Shown: positions 1 through 8,937 of the stretch, in pieces
How the letters are laid out: each line of letters opens with the position of its first letter
Numbering within the stretch: position 1 is the stretch's first letter
Assembly (NCBI GenBank): GCA_019136395.1
Contig: JAGVUH010000458.1
Coordinates: 1-27,528 of the forward strand
Direction: 5' to 3'
Origin: Gammaproteobacteria bacterium
GTDB taxonomy: Bacteria > Pseudomonadota > Gammaproteobacteria > Chromatiales > Chromatiaceae
Length of the DNA: 27,528 bases
Notes under the pieces: generated by a model
Seen by the model: only the letters and a program-made list of their open reading frames with translations
Told to the model about the DNA's origin: nothing
The model's database searches: none
Position numbers and translations under genes: made by a program

Positions 1-93
1 GCCATCGAATTGGCCCGCCATGCCGATGACAGCATGTATCAGGCCAAGCAGGCCGGCGGGGATGGGCTGCGACTCTTTTCCGGCACGGCCTGA
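1..93 (+). CDS. GGDEF-domain protein (C-terminal end, partial)
   Basis: Frame 1 is open from the window edge to a TGA at 91-93 and encodes about 30 residues. They include ADDSMYQAKQAGGDG, the typical last helix and strand of a GGDEF (diguanylate cyclase) domain, whose usual form is AD-x-A-MY-x-AK-x-x-G. The catalytic GG(D/E)EF loop lies before the window, so activity cannot be judged. A role in making cyclic-di-GMP is inferred from the family. The chemotaxis-like CheB-CheR-PAS hybrid follows on the same strand about 220 bases later. It could equally be the end of a larger PAS-GGDEF sensor. Confidence 0.75.
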   Translation, partial: AIELARHADDSMYQAKQAGGDGLRLFSGTA

Positions 94-310
94 AGCAGCC
101 ACAACCTGGCCTGGTCCAATGTCGCGGCCTTCGGCTAAAGGGCAACCCAGTCGCTCCTGTTTTCCCGGATGACAAGACTTACAATGGGCGTTAGTGGGGA
201 AAATCCTTGAGGGAGAGGACCGCCGGGAAGAAGCGCACCGCCGGGTCGCTTGCCCCTTCCCGGGGCCTGTCCCTTCCGCCCGCTGGACCTTTGCGCCGTT
301 CGGGGACCTG

Positions 311-3253
311 ATGAACAAAACCATGATGACTAAAAACATCGGCGCGGCCGAAAAGGTCTCTCCGTTCGATGGTTACGTGGTGTGCATCGGCGCCTCCGCC
401 GGGGGGCTGGATGCCCTGGAAAAGTTCTTCAAGGCCTGCCCGACCGATCTCGGGGCGGCCTTCGTCGTGGTGCAGCATCTCTCGCCGGATCACAAGAGCA
501 TGATGAGCACCTTGCTGGCGCGCCATACCGCCATGCCGGTGACCATGGTCGAGGACGACCTGCCGATCGACGCCAATCAGGTCTATCTGATCCCCCCCGG
601 GGCCATCATGCACGCGACCAAGGGGCATCTGCACCTGACGCCGAAGAACCCCCGCGGCCTGACCCTGCCCATCGACATCTTTTTCGCCTCCCTGGCGGAT
701 GTTTACCAGCGCCACGCGGTGGGGATCATCCTCTCCGGGACCGGCACCGACGGCACCCGGGGGGCGGTGGCCATCAACGCTGCCGGTGGCTTCCTCATGG
801 CCCAGGAGCCCGAGTCGGCCAAGTTCGACGGCATGCCACGCAGCGCGATCGCCACCGGCCTGGTGGATGCCATCCTGCCGGCGGAGGAGATCCCGGCGCG
901 GTTGCTGGCCCACATCAAGCAACTGCCCTATGAGGGGGTCGAGATCCCGGCGCCGCGGCTTGTCCCCCATGCCACCCTTTCCACCGAGGAGGTGATGGCC
1001 GCCCTGCTGCGCCTGCTGCATCAGGTCGGCGGGATCGACTTCTCGGACTACAAGCCCACCACCATCATGCGCCGCATCGACCGGCGCATGCAGGTGCGCC
1101 ACACCCCGGAGCTTTATCAGTATTACGACCTGCTGGAGCACGATCGCAACGAGATCATCACCCTGCGCCGGGAGATGCTGATTTCGGTGACCAGCTTCTT
1201 TCGCGATCCCGAGACCTTCGCCCTGCTCGCCGAGCAGGTGGTTTGGCCGCTGGTGGCGGAGAAACCGCCCGGCGAGACCATCCGGGTGTGGATCGCCGGG
1301 GTGGCGACCGGGGAGGAAGCCTACAGCGTCGGCATGCTCTTCATCGAGGCCTTCGAGCGTGAGCGCCGCTGGCCCAATCTGAAGATCTTCGCCACCGATG
1401 TCGATCAGCAATGCATCGAAACCGCCGGCGTCGGCCAATACCCCGAATCGGCCGCGGCGGAACTCTCGCCGGAGCGCCTGGAGCGGTTCTTCGTCAAGAA
1501 GGACGACCGCTTCGTCATCAAGAACGAACTGCGGCAGTGCATCGTCTTCGCCCGCCATAACCTGCTCGCCGACCCCCCCTTCACCAAGATGGACCTGGTG
1601 GTCTGTCGCAATACCCTGATCTATTTCAACTCGGCCGCCCAGGAGTACGCCCTGCGCTCCCTGCAGTACGCCATCCGTGATGGGGGGGTGTTGTTGCTGG
1701 GTTCCAGCGAGTCGCTCTCGGCGATGACCGAGGGCTTGCAGACCATCAACGCCAAGCACAAGCTGTTCCGGCGGGTCGGGCCCATGGCCCTGCCCTATCT
1801 TGAGCGCAAGCGGGGGGACACCCAGGTCCCGCCGCTTCCGGGCAAGTCCCAGCCTCTGGCGAAGGCGCGGCGGCGACCGAGCGACGGCACCCTCGCCCAG
1901 GCCGGCATGAGCACCCTGCTCGGGCACTATGCCCCGCCGGCGATCCTCGTGAATCAGGAGCATGAGGCGGTGCATCTCTTCGGCGAGGTGAATGCCTATC
2001 TCGCCCCGCGGGAGGGGGTGGCGAGCCTGGAGATCAACCGCCTGCTGCCCGAGTCCCTCACCCCGGTCGCCGCCGCCCTGCTCTACAAGGCGACGCGGGA
2101 CCGCAGCCCCATCGTCTCCGATCTGCTGGACGTGACGCTGCCCAGCGGCGAGCGCCGCACCCTCCGCCTCGCCGCCCATCCGGTGTCGACCGAGGGCGAG
2201 GAGCGGCTCACCCTCTTGTGTTTCGAGACCCCGCCCTTGCCCGTTGACCGGGCGGGGGAGGCGCCGGTGGACGTGGATGCGGAGACCATGGCCCGGGTGG
2301 CGGTGCTGGAGCGCGAACTGGCGGCGACCCGGGAGAGCCTCCAGGCGACCATCGAGGAACTGGAGACCTCCAACGAGGAGTTGCAGGCGACCAACGAGGA
2401 GCTGATGGCCTCCAACGAGGAACTGCAAAGCTCCAACGAGGAGCTGCAGTCCGTCAACGAGGAGATGAGCACGGTCAACGCCGAGTTTCAGGAAAAGATG
2501 CTGGTGCTCAACCGGGTCAATGCCGACCTCGACAGCATGGCCAAGGCCGCGGGGGTGGCGACCGTCTTTCTCGACGCGGACCTGCACATCACCCGTTTCA
2601 GTCCTGACGCGACCCAGATCTTCAAGCTGCGCGAGTCGGATATCGGCCGGCCGCTGGACGATATCGCCCATCAGCTGCGCTACCCCACCCTGATGGAGGA
2701 TCTGCGCGGGACCCTGCGCACTCAGCGCCCGGTGGAGACCGAGATCGCGACCCTGGACGACCGGCAGACCTATCTGCTGCGCATCCTGCCCTACCTGGTG
2801 CCCTCGACCCCCATCCATGGCGTGGTGGCGACCTTCGTCGACGTGACGGCCTTTCATGATGCCCGGCGCCTCCAGGCCATCCTCGATGCCTTGCCCGAGC
2901 ATGTCGCCGTCCTCGACCCCGCCGGAATCATCGTCATGGTCAACGCCGCCTGGCGACGCTTCGCCCAGGCCAACGGCGACCGGCTGCTCACCCACAGCGG
3001 GCCGGGCGTGAATTATCTGACGGTGTGCCAAACCGGACGGCAGGGGGAGGATGGGGACGCCGATCGGGCCTACCGGGGCCTGCGGGGCGTGCTCGAGGGC
3101 AGCCTGCCGTTCTTCTCCCTGGAGTATCCCTGCCATTCCCCGACCGAGGAGCGCTGGTTCGTCATGAACGTGGCGCCGGTCCATAGTCAGGACATCGGCG
3201 CCGTGGTCAGTCACGTCAACATCAGCGCCTGGCAGCGGGGGAGGGCCGCATGA
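311..3253 (+). CDS. CheB-CheR-PAS hybrid chemotaxis/signalling protein
   Basis: This 980-residue protein fuses a receptor methylesterase (CheB) and a receptor methyltransferase (CheR) to PAS sensor domains. The CheB domain is at about 20-205 and its triad is intact: Ser29 in GASAGG, His56 in VVQH, Asp147 in GTGTDG. CheR spans about 225-490, with the SAM motif [11 protein letters not shown] (329-339) and the CRNTLIYF motif (432-439). Residues about 662-740 are a coiled coil built on repeated NEEL heptads. Two PAS-like domains follow (about 745-860 and 865-980). No histidine kinase or GGDEF domain is present. The open frame extends upstream to a GTG at 194, but the ATG at 311 gives a normal CheB N-terminus, so I prefer it; its Shine-Dalgarno site is weak. 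The stop overlaps the next gene by ATGA, which suggests translational coupling. Confidence 0.93.
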   Translation: MNKTMMTKNIGAAEKVSPFDGYVVCIGASAGGLDALEKFFKACPTDLGAAFVVVQHLSPDHKSMMSTLLARHTAMPVTMVEDDLPIDANQVYLIPPGAIMHATKGHLHLTPKNPRGLTLPIDIFFASLADVYQRHAVGIILSGTGTDGTRGAVAINAAGGFLMAQEPESAKFDGMPRSAIATGLVDAILPAEEIPARLLAHIKQLPYEGVEIPAPRLVPHATLSTEEVMAALLRLLHQVGGIDFSDYKPTTIMRRIDRRMQVRHTPELYQYYDLLEHDRNEIITLRREMLISVTSFFRDPETFALLAEQVVWPLVAEKPPGETIRVWIAGVATGEEAYSVGMLFIEAFERERRWPNLKIFATDVDQQCIETAGVGQYPESAAAELSPERLERFFVKKDDRFVIKNELRQCIVFARHNLLADPPFTKMDLVVCRNTLIYFNSAAQEYALRSLQYAIRDGGVLLLGSSESLSAMTEGLQTINAKHKLFRRVGPMALPYLERKRGDTQVPPLPGKSQPLAKARRRPSDGTLAQAGMSTLLGHYAPPAILVNQEHEAVHLFGEVNAYLAPREGVASLEINRLLPESLTPVAAALLYKATRDRSPIVSDLLDVTLPSGERRTLRLAAHPVSTEGEERLTLLCFETPPLPVDRAGEAPVDVDAETMARVAVLERELAATRESLQATIEELETSNEELQATNEELMASNEELQSSNEELQSVNEEMSTVNAEFQEKMLVLNRVNADLDSMAKAAGVATVFLDADLHITRFSPDATQIFKLRESDIGRPLDDIAHQLRYPTLMEDLRGTLRTQRPVETEIATLDDRQTYLLRILPYLVPSTPIHGVVATFVDVTAFHDARRLQAILDALPEHVAVLDPAGIIVMVNAAWRRFAQANGDRLLTHSGPGVNYLTVCQTGRQGEDGDADRAYRGLRGVLEGSLPFFSLEYPCHSPTEERWFVMNVAPVHSQDIGAVVSHVNISAWQRGRAA
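2365..2470 (+). repeat. 21-bp coding repeats (NEEL heptads)
   Basis: Five tandem near-copies of a 21-bp unit encode x-x-N-E-E-L/M-x heptads inside the CheB-CheR-PAS hybrid. They form a long coiled coil between CheR and the PAS domains. This repeat is typical of the family and probably transmits signals along a rigid stalk. Copy number could vary by slippage. Confidence 0.8.
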
Positions 3254-3930
3254 ATTCGACCAAGGTCAATCTCATGGAATTGCGCGCCCGCGCCGAGCGG
3301 GCCATCGCCCAGGGTCAGGCTGGCCAGTTCGAGGACCAGGTGGCCTCGGGGCGGATGCAGATCGATTACACCCGGCTGGTCGAAGAGCTGCGCGTCTATC
3401 AGGCCGAGCTCGAGCTCCAGAACGAGGAGCTGGTCCAGGCCCAGGCCAAGCTCGCCGGGGCACTGGAGCGCTATCGGCTGCTGTTCGAGCACCTACCGCT
3501 GCCGGCGCTGGTCGTCGATGGGGTGGGCTTCATCGTCGAGGCCAACCGTCAGACCGCCGAGCTTCTGGGCCTGAGCCGGCACCGGTCGCTGCGGGGGTTA
3601 TCGGTCTTCCAGCTCTTCGATTTCGACAGCCGCGCCCGGCTGCGCCCGGTCGTGCAGCGGCGGGAGCAGCCCCCGTCGGGCGCCTTGAGCGCGCTTGGCT
3701 TGCAACTGGGCAGTGACCGGACCCTGCCTTGCGACGTCCATGTCATGCAGCTTGCCGCGGCGTCCAGGCTGGAGGAGAACAGCCTCCTCGTCCTGGTCGA
3801 CCGCGGCGCCGAACTGGCCCTCCGCGAGCGTGAGCAATGTCTGGCCATCACCGACCGGGTCGAGACGCCCCCGCCGGTGCGGGGGAGACGCCGCCAGGGC
3901 GCGGGACTGGGACTGGGCATGGAGGCATGA
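3250..3930 (+). CDS. Coiled-coil PAS protein without an output domain
   Basis: A 226-residue protein whose ATG overlaps the stop of the CheB-CheR-PAS gene (ATGA). Residues about 40-75 form a coiled coil (YQAELELQNEELVQAQAKL). A PAS domain covers about 76-195 and includes LLFEHLPLPALVVD. The last 30 residues are Arg/Pro/Gly-rich with no recognisable fold. PAS proteins of this architecture normally continue into a histidine kinase, GGDEF or EAL domain; none follows here in any frame, so it is either a real single-domain partner or the remnant of a longer sensor. Coupling suggests it is made with, and may bind, the hybrid upstream. The coiled coil resembles the hybrid's stalk, so heterodimers are possible (inference). 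Confidence 0.8.
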   Translation: MNSTKVNLMELRARAERAIAQGQAGQFEDQVASGRMQIDYTRLVEELRVYQAELELQNEELVQAQAKLAGALERYRLLFEHLPLPALVVDGVGFIVEANRQTAELLGLSRHRSLRGLSVFQLFDFDSRARLRPVVQRREQPPSGALSALGLQLGSDRTLPCDVHVMQLAAASRLEENSLLVLVDRGAELALREREQCLAITDRVETPPPVRGRRRQGAGLGLGMEA

Positions 3931-4001
3931 TCAGTTACGCGGGCATCCGCCGGCACGCGGAGGGCTGCTGCGCATTGCAAGGCGACTTCGCCCATCCACC
4001 G

Positions 4002-4037
4002 CTGGCCAGGAAACGGGAGGCGAATCCCGCTGGTCAG
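4002..4037 (+). other. Nested stem-loop before the porin gene
   Basis: An outer stem (CTGGCCA at 4002-4008 with TGGTCAG at 4031-4037, one G-U pair) encloses an inner stem (CGGGA at 4014-4018 with TCCCG at 4025-4029). It ends 19 bases before the porin ATG. No T-run follows, so it may be a leader structure rather than a terminator. Confidence 0.35.
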
Positions 4038-4056
4038 GCGCCTGAGCAGAAAAACG

Positions 4057-5418
4057 ATGACGAACGTTCTACGCGACCCAGTGGCAAAGTGGTTCTGGTT
4101 GGCCTTCATCCTGGTGCAGGCCACTCCCCTGCAGGCGCACACCGACTACCCGCCCCCCGAGGATGGCTCCCAATCAACGACCTTGACCGGTGAATGGCAG
4201 GGCGTTCGCCAACGGCTCAGGGATGCCGGCATCACCCTTGAGGTCACGCAAATCGCCGATTTCATGCTCAATACCGGGGGGAATGAGCAGGGGGGCTATT
4301 TCGATGGCCTGTTGTTCCCGGACCTCAATGTCGATCTGGCGCGGCTGGTGGGTTGGCAAGGCGCCAGCTTCAATGTCTCGGCTTACGTCATTCAGGGGGA
4401 GGGCATCACCACCCCCAGTGGCCTGAGAGGTTATCTCTCCCCGACCAACATCGAGTACAGCCCCGCCGTCACCAAGCTCGCCGAGCTGTGGCTGCAACAG
4501 GAATGGTTTGACGGCCGGCTGGCGCTCAAGGTGGGACAGATCGAGGGCGACATCAACTTCAATATCCTCCGTTCCGCGGATTTCTTCATCAATGGCAGTT
4601 GGGGCTGGCTTGGTAGTTGGTCCGCCAATCTCCCCGGCTCGGGGCCGACCTACCCCTATCCGGTTCCCGCCGTACAACTGATGCTCCGGCCGGTGCCGGA
4701 ATGGAGCGTCCAGGCCGCAGTGTTCAATGGCAGCCCCACGGGTAATGACCCCGCGGGCAATACCAACGGACTGCGCTTTCCCCTTAGCCAGGGTGCCCTG
4801 ACCTTCCTGGAATTCGCTTACGACCCGGAGGCTGGCCAGGAAGACACCTTGCCCCATGCCTATAAACTCGGGGCCTGGTATCACTCCGGCGACTTTGACA
4901 GTTACAGCACCCTCATCACCGGGGAGCCACGGGACGCCGATGAGGATGACTCGCCACCGCGAGCGCTCAGGGGTAATTACGCCCTTTATTTCTCCCTGGA
5001 CCGGCCACTCTGGCATGAGAGCGATACCCGCGGTCGAGGGCTCAATCTGTTTGGCACCCTGACGATCAATCCCCAGACCGATCGCAACATCGCCCACTGG
5101 CTGGTGGACGCCGGCCTGGCCTATACCGGGCTCATCCCGGGACGGCCCCTGGACCGCACCGGGATCGGGTTCACCTGGCTCCAGATGAGCCCGGACTACG
5201 CCGCCTTCATCCGGACGCTGGACCCCTCCACGGAGCCCGATTTCGCCATCCCGAGTCAGGAGGCCTTCCTGGAGCTGACCCATCAAGCGGTGGTGAATCC
5301 CTGGCTGAAAATCCAGCCCTTCTTTCAATACGTGGTCAATCCCGGCCAGAACGACTTCCCCCCCCGCGGCTATCCCGACATGGCCGTGGCCGGGATCCGC
5401 CTGGTGATCGCGCTCTGA
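4057..5418 (+). CDS. OprB-like carbohydrate-selective porin
   Basis: This 453-residue outer-membrane beta-barrel protein resembles OprB. A signal peptide is visible at 1-27 (basic start, hydrophobic core, cut after PLQA). The mature part begins with a TLTGEWQGVRQRLRDAGITL segment, the typical start of OprB-type porins, followed by alternating polar/aromatic strands and a VGQIEGDINF motif. The last residue is Leu; outer-membrane barrels usually end in Phe or Tyr, so assembly may be atypical. OprB porins pass sugars and related solutes; the substrate here is unknown. The Shine-Dalgarno site is poor. The gene stands alone between the signalling genes and the fluoride island, and its edges carry a short duplication of the crcB start (see findings). 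Confidence 0.82.
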   Translation: MTNVLRDPVAKWFWLAFILVQATPLQAHTDYPPPEDGSQSTTLTGEWQGVRQRLRDAGITLEVTQIADFMLNTGGNEQGGYFDGLLFPDLNVDLARLVGWQGASFNVSAYVIQGEGITTPSGLRGYLSPTNIEYSPAVTKLAELWLQQEWFDGRLALKVGQIEGDINFNILRSADFFINGSWGWLGSWSANLPGSGPTYPYPVPAVQLMLRPVPEWSVQAAVFNGSPTGNDPAGNTNGLRFPLSQGALTFLEFAYDPEAGQEDTLPHAYKLGAWYHSGDFDSYSTLITGEPRDADEDDSPPRALRGNYALYFSLDRPLWHESDTRGRGLNLFGTLTINPQTDRNIAHWLVDAGLAYTGLIPGRPLDRTGIGFTWLQMSPDYAAFIRTLDPSTEPDFAIPSQEAFLELTHQAVVNPWLKIQPFFQYVVNPGQNDFPPRGYPDMAVAGIRLVIAL

Positions 5419-5464
5419 CCCGGAAGCGGGAGCGAGGATGGATGAGGGGCTAAGATAGCGAAGC

Positions 5465-5520
5465 GCGGAGATGGCATTCCTCCCCCAACCGCCGGCCGGG
5501 CCGGCTGATGATGCCTACCA
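5465..5520 (+). promoter_or_regulatory. Fluoride riboswitch (crcB motif)
   Basis: The leader of crcB matches the fluoride aptamer in order and spacing. Stem P1 is GGAG (5467-5470) with CTCC (5480-5483). The conserved GATG at its edge is followed by GGCAT (5473-5477), which forms the pseudoknot with ATGCC (5511-5515). The second stem is GCCGG (5491-5495) with CCGGC (5501-5505). The aptamer closes with the conserved GCTGATGATGCCTAC segment. It lies 82 bases before the crcB ATG. In this class fluoride binding turns expression on. Confidence 0.9.
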
Positions 5521-5581
5521 ACCCGGCCGGGAACGGCGGGGGTGGGGGATGTCAACGGCCCCTCCTCCCGCTGACCCCCGG

Positions 5582-5598
5582 CCCTCACGCAGCGAGGG
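5582..5598 (+). promoter_or_regulatory. Hairpin masking the crcB ribosome-binding site
   Basis: CCCTC (5582-5586) pairs with GAGGG (5594-5598) across a 7-base loop. The GAGGG is the only Shine-Dalgarno candidate for crcB. No terminator with a T-run lies between aptamer and gene, so the switch probably works on translation. This is inferred from pairing, not tested. Confidence 0.55.
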
Positions 5599-5601
5599 AT
5601 C

Positions 5602-6000
5602 ATGATCAGTTACGCCGGCATTGCCGTGTTCCTCGGGGCCGGGCTGGGCGCGCTCCTGCGCTGGGCCCTTGGCGCCCGGCTCAATCCCCTCTTTCCCACG
5701 CTGCCCCTGGGCACGCTGGCCGCCAATCTCCTCGGTGGCCTGCTGATCGGTTTGGTCCTGACCTGGCTGGGACGCCATCCCGGCTTGCCGCCGGAACTGC
5801 GCCTGTTCCTGGTCACCGGGTTCCTGGGTGGGCTCACCACCTTTTCCACCTTCTCCGCCGAGGTGGTCGACCTGTTGGTCCGCGGGGAATATCTCTGGGG
5901 CCTGGGGGCCGCCGTCGCCCATCTTTTGGGCTCCCTGGCCCTGACCGCCCTCGGCATGGCCCTGGCGCACCTGCTGCTGGCCATTCTGGGGCGACCTTGA
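5602..6000 (+). CDS. crcB: CrcB/FluC fluoride channel
   Basis: This 132-residue four-helix inner-membrane protein exports fluoride as an antiparallel dimer. Family marks are the N-terminal [10 protein letters not shown], the NLLGG segment with the conserved Asn, and [13 protein letters not shown], which contains the break in helix 3 and the phenylalanine-box region. Length is normal for the family. The fluoride riboswitch directly upstream fixes the function. The DUF190 gene, a frequent crcB partner, follows after 201 bases. The start ATG is set by the GAGGG sequence just before it, which is only three bases away and lies within a hairpin. Confidence 0.95.
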   Translation: MISYAGIAVFLGAGLGALLRWALGARLNPLFPTLPLGTLAANLLGGLLIGLVLTWLGRHPGLPPELRLFLVTGFLGGLTTFSTFSAEVVDLLVRGEYLWGLGAAVAHLLGSLALTALGMALAHLLLAILGRP

Positions 6001-6145
6001 GTCGGGAGTGGCGCGCTGGGTTTTGAGGCCATCACGATGACCATCCCTGGGTCCCTCCCTGACCCCGTTGCGGGCCTGGCCCCGGTTGTCGTCCTTGAAG
6101 CCCAGGGTGCTGACCATCCTTGAGGGCGTCCAGGGGGCTTGCCAC

Positions 6146-6160
6146 TCACCTCACCTCACC
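6146..6160 (+). repeat. (TCACC)x3 short tandem repeat
   Basis: Three perfect TCACC units, followed by TCATC, lie about 40 bases before the DUF190 start. The transcript would contain CACCUCACCUC-like sequence, which resembles the 3' end of 16S rRNA. It may be slippage-prone; no function is shown. Confidence 0.6.
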
Positions 6161-6201
6161 TCATCTCTCCCCTTCCCTAGCAATCGCCGAGGCATCCTGC
6201 C

Positions 6202-6540
6202 ATGACTGGCTGCTTTCTCAAGTTCTACGTGGCGGAAAATCGTCGCCATCACCACCTTCTGGCCTATGAGTGGTTGCTGCAAGAGGCGCAAAAGCTCGGC
6301 CTGCACGGCGGCTCCGCCTTTCGCGCCCTGGCCGGCTTCGGGCGTCACGGCCGCCTGCACGAGGAACACTTCTTCGAACTCCAGGGTGATCTGCCGGTCG
6401 AGGTGGGTTTCGTCGTCACCACCGAGGAGGCGAACCGCTTCCTGGCCCACATCGCCCGGGAGCAACTCAACCTGTTCTACCTGCGCGTGCCGGTGGAATT
6501 TGGTTTCACCGGTGAGAGCCCGGCGGGAGGCGGGGCATGA
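6202..6540 (+). CDS. DUF190 family protein (PII-like), fluoride locus partner
   Basis: This 112-residue protein starts MTGCFLKFYVAENRRHH, followed by an amphipathic helix (LLAYEWLLQEAQKLGL), the G-rich GSAFRALAGFGRHGRLHEE segment, and beta strands to the end. This order is typical of DUF190, a family with a PII-like ferredoxin fold that is often encoded next to crcB. PII-like folds sense small ligands; what this one binds is unknown. It probably shares the crcB transcript (201-base gap, same strand), and so fluoride control. Its Shine-Dalgarno site is weak. The next gene converges on it, with 50 bases between the stops. Confidence 0.85.
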   Translation: MTGCFLKFYVAENRRHHHLLAYEWLLQEAQKLGLHGGSAFRALAGFGRHGRLHEEHFFELQGDLPVEVGFVVTTEEANRFLAHIAREQLNLFYLRVPVEFGFTGESPAGGGA

Positions 6541-6590
6541 CCGAAATCTGGACCCAGGCCACCCTCAGGCTGGGCTTGGCCCTGCTGAAC

Positions 6591-7817
6591 TCATCCACCC
6601 ACCACGGCATCGCCTCCCTTGGCGCCGGCATCCTCACCCAGGAAGAGGTGTAGTCGCACCTTGGCATAGTCCTGGTGCGCCGCATGCAGTCGCTGGCCGA
6701 GTTGGCGGGCGCGGCTGCTGACCTCGGCGACGGTGGCCAGGGGCTCGCCCAGCAGAAAGACCTCGGCGACCAGGCCCTGGGCGGTGTAATGGGGCACCAC
6801 GGCATGGACCGCGCTCAAGGGGGCCTCCAGGGCACCGATATCCTCGATCCTGGCCTTCAACTGGCCGCGGGTCGGGATAATCCGCTCCACCCCCTCGCTC
6901 ATGTCGGACTCGGTGGCGGTTTCGTCGCTGACGTCCACGTGCACCATCACCGAGGTGATAGCGGGGATCTCCCGCATCAGGGTCTTCTCCACCTCATCGG
7001 CGATCTGGTGGCCCTCGGACACCGAGAGGTAGGCATCCACCACCACATGCACGTCGACCATGATGTCGGGCCCCATGCGGCGGGCCTTGACCAGGTGGGC
7101 GGACTGGACTTCGGGATGGTCGTTGATCAGACGCTGGATGCTGTCATGGATCTCCTTATCGATGGCGGTCGCCGCGTCGGTGAGTTCGCGCAGGGCCTCG
7201 ATGGCGATCTCGATGCCGACCTTGCCGACGAAGAAGGCGACGCCGATGGCCGCCACCGGGTCGAGGATGGGCCAGCCCATGAGGGCGCCCGCGATGCCGA
7301 TCAGGGCGGCGAAGGAGGCGATGGCGTCGCTGCGGTGGTGCCAGGCGTTGGCGACGATGATCTTGGAGCCGATGCGCCGGCCCACGCGGATGGTGTAGTG
7401 GTAGAGAAATTCCTTGAGGAGCATGGAACCGGCGGCCACCCACAGGGTCAGGGCGGCGGGGGCCGCCAGGTCGGGGTGCTGGATGCGCTCCACCCCATCC
7501 CAGACGATCCCCACGGCCACCGCCAGCAGGATGAGGGACAGCAGCAGCGTCGCCAGGCTCTCGTACTTGCCATGACCGTAGGGGTGATCCTCATCCACCT
7601 CCTTGCGGGCGATGCGCATCCCGATCAGGGCGACGAGGTCGAACAGCAGGTCGGCGGCCGAGTGCAGGCCCTCCGCCACCAGGGCGGCGGAGTTGCCCAG
7701 GAAGCCGATGATCAGCTTGCCGAGGGTGAGCAAGGTATCGGCGCCGGCGCCGATCAGGGTGACGCGCACGGCAGTCTGATAATTTTCTTGTTTGACGTCG
7801 CTGGGGACGGCATCCAT
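6591..7817 (-). CDS. Cation diffusion facilitator (CDF) metal efflux protein
   Basis: This 408-residue inner-membrane metal/proton antiporter has about six transmembrane helices followed by a cytoplasmic metal-binding domain. The two transport-site motifs are intact: HSAAD (His52, Asp56) and HHRSD (His160, Asp164). The family loop DEDHPYGHGKYE is at 75-86. The C-terminal region after about residue 300 is longer than in typical CDFs and adds roughly 100 residues of unknown role. The start used is an ATG with GGAGG eight bases upstream; an upstream extension of the frame to 7883 has no comparable site. Zn2+, Fe2+, Mn2+ or Co2+ are possible substrates. It lies 111 bases downstream of corA on the same strand, perhaps in one operon. 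Confidence 0.9.
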   Translation of the reverse strand: MDAVPSDVKQENYQTAVRVTLIGAGADTLLTLGKLIIGFLGNSAALVAEGLHSAADLLFDLVALIGMRIARKEVDEDHPYGHGKYESLATLLLSLILLAVAVGIVWDGVERIQHPDLAAPAALTLWVAAGSMLLKEFLYHYTIRVGRRIGSKIIVANAWHHRSDAIASFAALIGIAGALMGWPILDPVAAIGVAFFVGKVGIEIAIEALRELTDAATAIDKEIHDSIQRLINDHPEVQSAHLVKARRMGPDIMVDVHVVVDAYLSVSEGHQIADEVEKTLMREIPAITSVMVHVDVSDETATESDMSEGVERIIPTRGQLKARIEDIGALEAPLSAVHAVVPHYTAQGLVAEVFLLGEPLATVAEVSSRARQLGQRLHAAHQDYAKVRLHLFLGEDAGAKGGDAVVGG

Positions 7818-7928
7818 GGGGAGATCCTCCGCGGGGCTGGCGGGAAGGGGGCGTAAGTATGCGCCTTCGCGTGGCGCTGGCAACAGCCGGATAGGGGCTG
7901 GATGATGACCGCCTGAACCGGCGGCCCC

Positions 7929-8876
7929 TTACAACCATCCCTTGCGCTTGACCAGCAGGATGGGGACGACGGCGGCGGTCAGGATCAGGCCCAGGGCCAG
8001 GGGATAGCCCCAGGGCCAGGCCAGCTCCGGCATGTGCTCGAAGTTCATGCCATAGATGCCGGCGATGAGGGTGGGGGGCAGGAAGACCAGGGCGGCGATG
8101 GAAAAGATCTTCAACAGCCGGTTCTGCTCCATGTTGATGAAGCCCTGGGCGGCGTTGAGCAGGAAGTCGGCCTTTTCCGACAGGAAATCGTTGTGGGGCA
8201 TCAGCGCATCGATATCCAGCAACAGTTCCGCGGCGCGCTTGCCGTACTTTTTCGGCATCTGTGGCTGGCGGGCGAGAAAGCGGATATCGCGCTGGCCATC
8301 CATGAGGCAGAGCCGAACCTTGCCCACCAGGTCCTCCTGTTCCGCCAGGCCATCCACCGCGTCTTCCAGGTCCTGGCTGCGGCGACCCAGCACCTCTTGC
8401 TGAATGGCAGTCAGGGTGTGATAGGCCTGCTCCGTCTCGTCGCCCAGGCCCTCGACCTTGCTCTCCAGCAGGGCCAGCAGGATCTCCAGGGGATCGGCGA
8501 GGGGGGTCATGCCCATCTTGTTGCGCCGGCGCAGCAGGCGGGTGTGGGGCAGGACCTGGGAGCAGAGGAAGACCAGGCGCTCGCCGTCATAGATGAAGGC
8601 GGCATTGGTGTTGCGCGGTTCGCCATCCGGGCGGTGAAAGAAGAGGCTGTTGAGCTGGAAACCCTGGTCGGAGGCCAGGTGGTGGGAACTGGATTCCAGT
8701 TCGTCCACCTCCTTCATCTTGGGAAGGGTTAGCTTGCAGACCTGCTGGGCCAGGGCCAGTTCGGCGGGCTTGGGTTTGACCAGCTCGATCCACTGCGCCT
8801 CCTGCAACCAGAGGCCCTCCTCGTCGGGCTTCAGGGTGACCAGTCGACCTTCTTGCAGGCGGTAGGCTTTCAGCAT
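7929..8876 (-). CDS. corA: CorA-family Mg2+/Co2+ transporter
   Basis: This 315-residue protein has the CorA plan: a long soluble N-terminal funnel, a long helix ending in LLKIFSIAALVFLPPTLIAG, and two C-terminal transmembrane helices. The signature YGMN is at 275-278, followed by an FEHMPEL loop, and the chain ends with the basic KRKGWL. The GMN signature defines the family of pentameric Mg2+ (Co2+, Ni2+) channels. The start has a GAGGA Shine-Dalgarno site. The CDF gene lies downstream, and the NDP-sugar dehydratase ends 61 bases upstream. Placing an uptake channel and an exporter together suggests divalent-metal balance as the local theme. Confidence 0.93.
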   Translation of the reverse strand: MLKAYRLQEGRLVTLKPDEEGLWLQEAQWIELVKPKPAELALAQQVCKLTLPKMKEVDELESSSHHLASDQGFQLNSLFFHRPDGEPRNTNAAFIYDGERLVFLCSQVLPHTRLLRRRNKMGMTPLADPLEILLALLESKVEGLGDETEQAYHTLTAIQQEVLGRRSQDLEDAVDGLAEQEDLVGKVRLCLMDGQRDIRFLARQPQMPKKYGKRAAELLLDIDALMPHNDFLSEKADFLLNAAQGFINMEQNRLLKIFSIAALVFLPPTLIAGIYGMNFEHMPELAWPWGYPLALGLILTAAVVPILLVKRKGWL

Positions 8877-8909
8877 GGGGGCGTCCTCGGTGGGGCTACC
8901 AGTGTAAGG

Positions 8910-8927
8910 GCCAGTGCAGGGACTGGC
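8910..8927 (-). terminator. Hairpin between the sugar-dehydratase gene and corA
   Basis: GCCAGT (8910-8915) and ACTGGC (8922-8927) form a perfect 6-bp stem with a 6-base loop, just past the 3' end of the dehydratase gene. There is no U-run on the minus strand, so termination is only a possibility. Confidence 0.3.
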
Positions 8928-8937
8928 GAGCGCCGGG

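Noticed and set aside
158..185. A possible promoter before the CheB-CheR-PAS gene (TACAAT at 180-185)
   Set aside because: The -10 is good, but no acceptable -35 lies 16-18 bases upstream, so the match is too weak to list.
191..3214. A 1007-residue open frame on the minus strand opposite the CheB-CheR-PAS gene
   Set aside because: It mirrors a strongly coding gene in GC-rich DNA. Its translation is low-complexity (repeated LLVGGLQ, rich in H, R, G and Q) and matches no fold.
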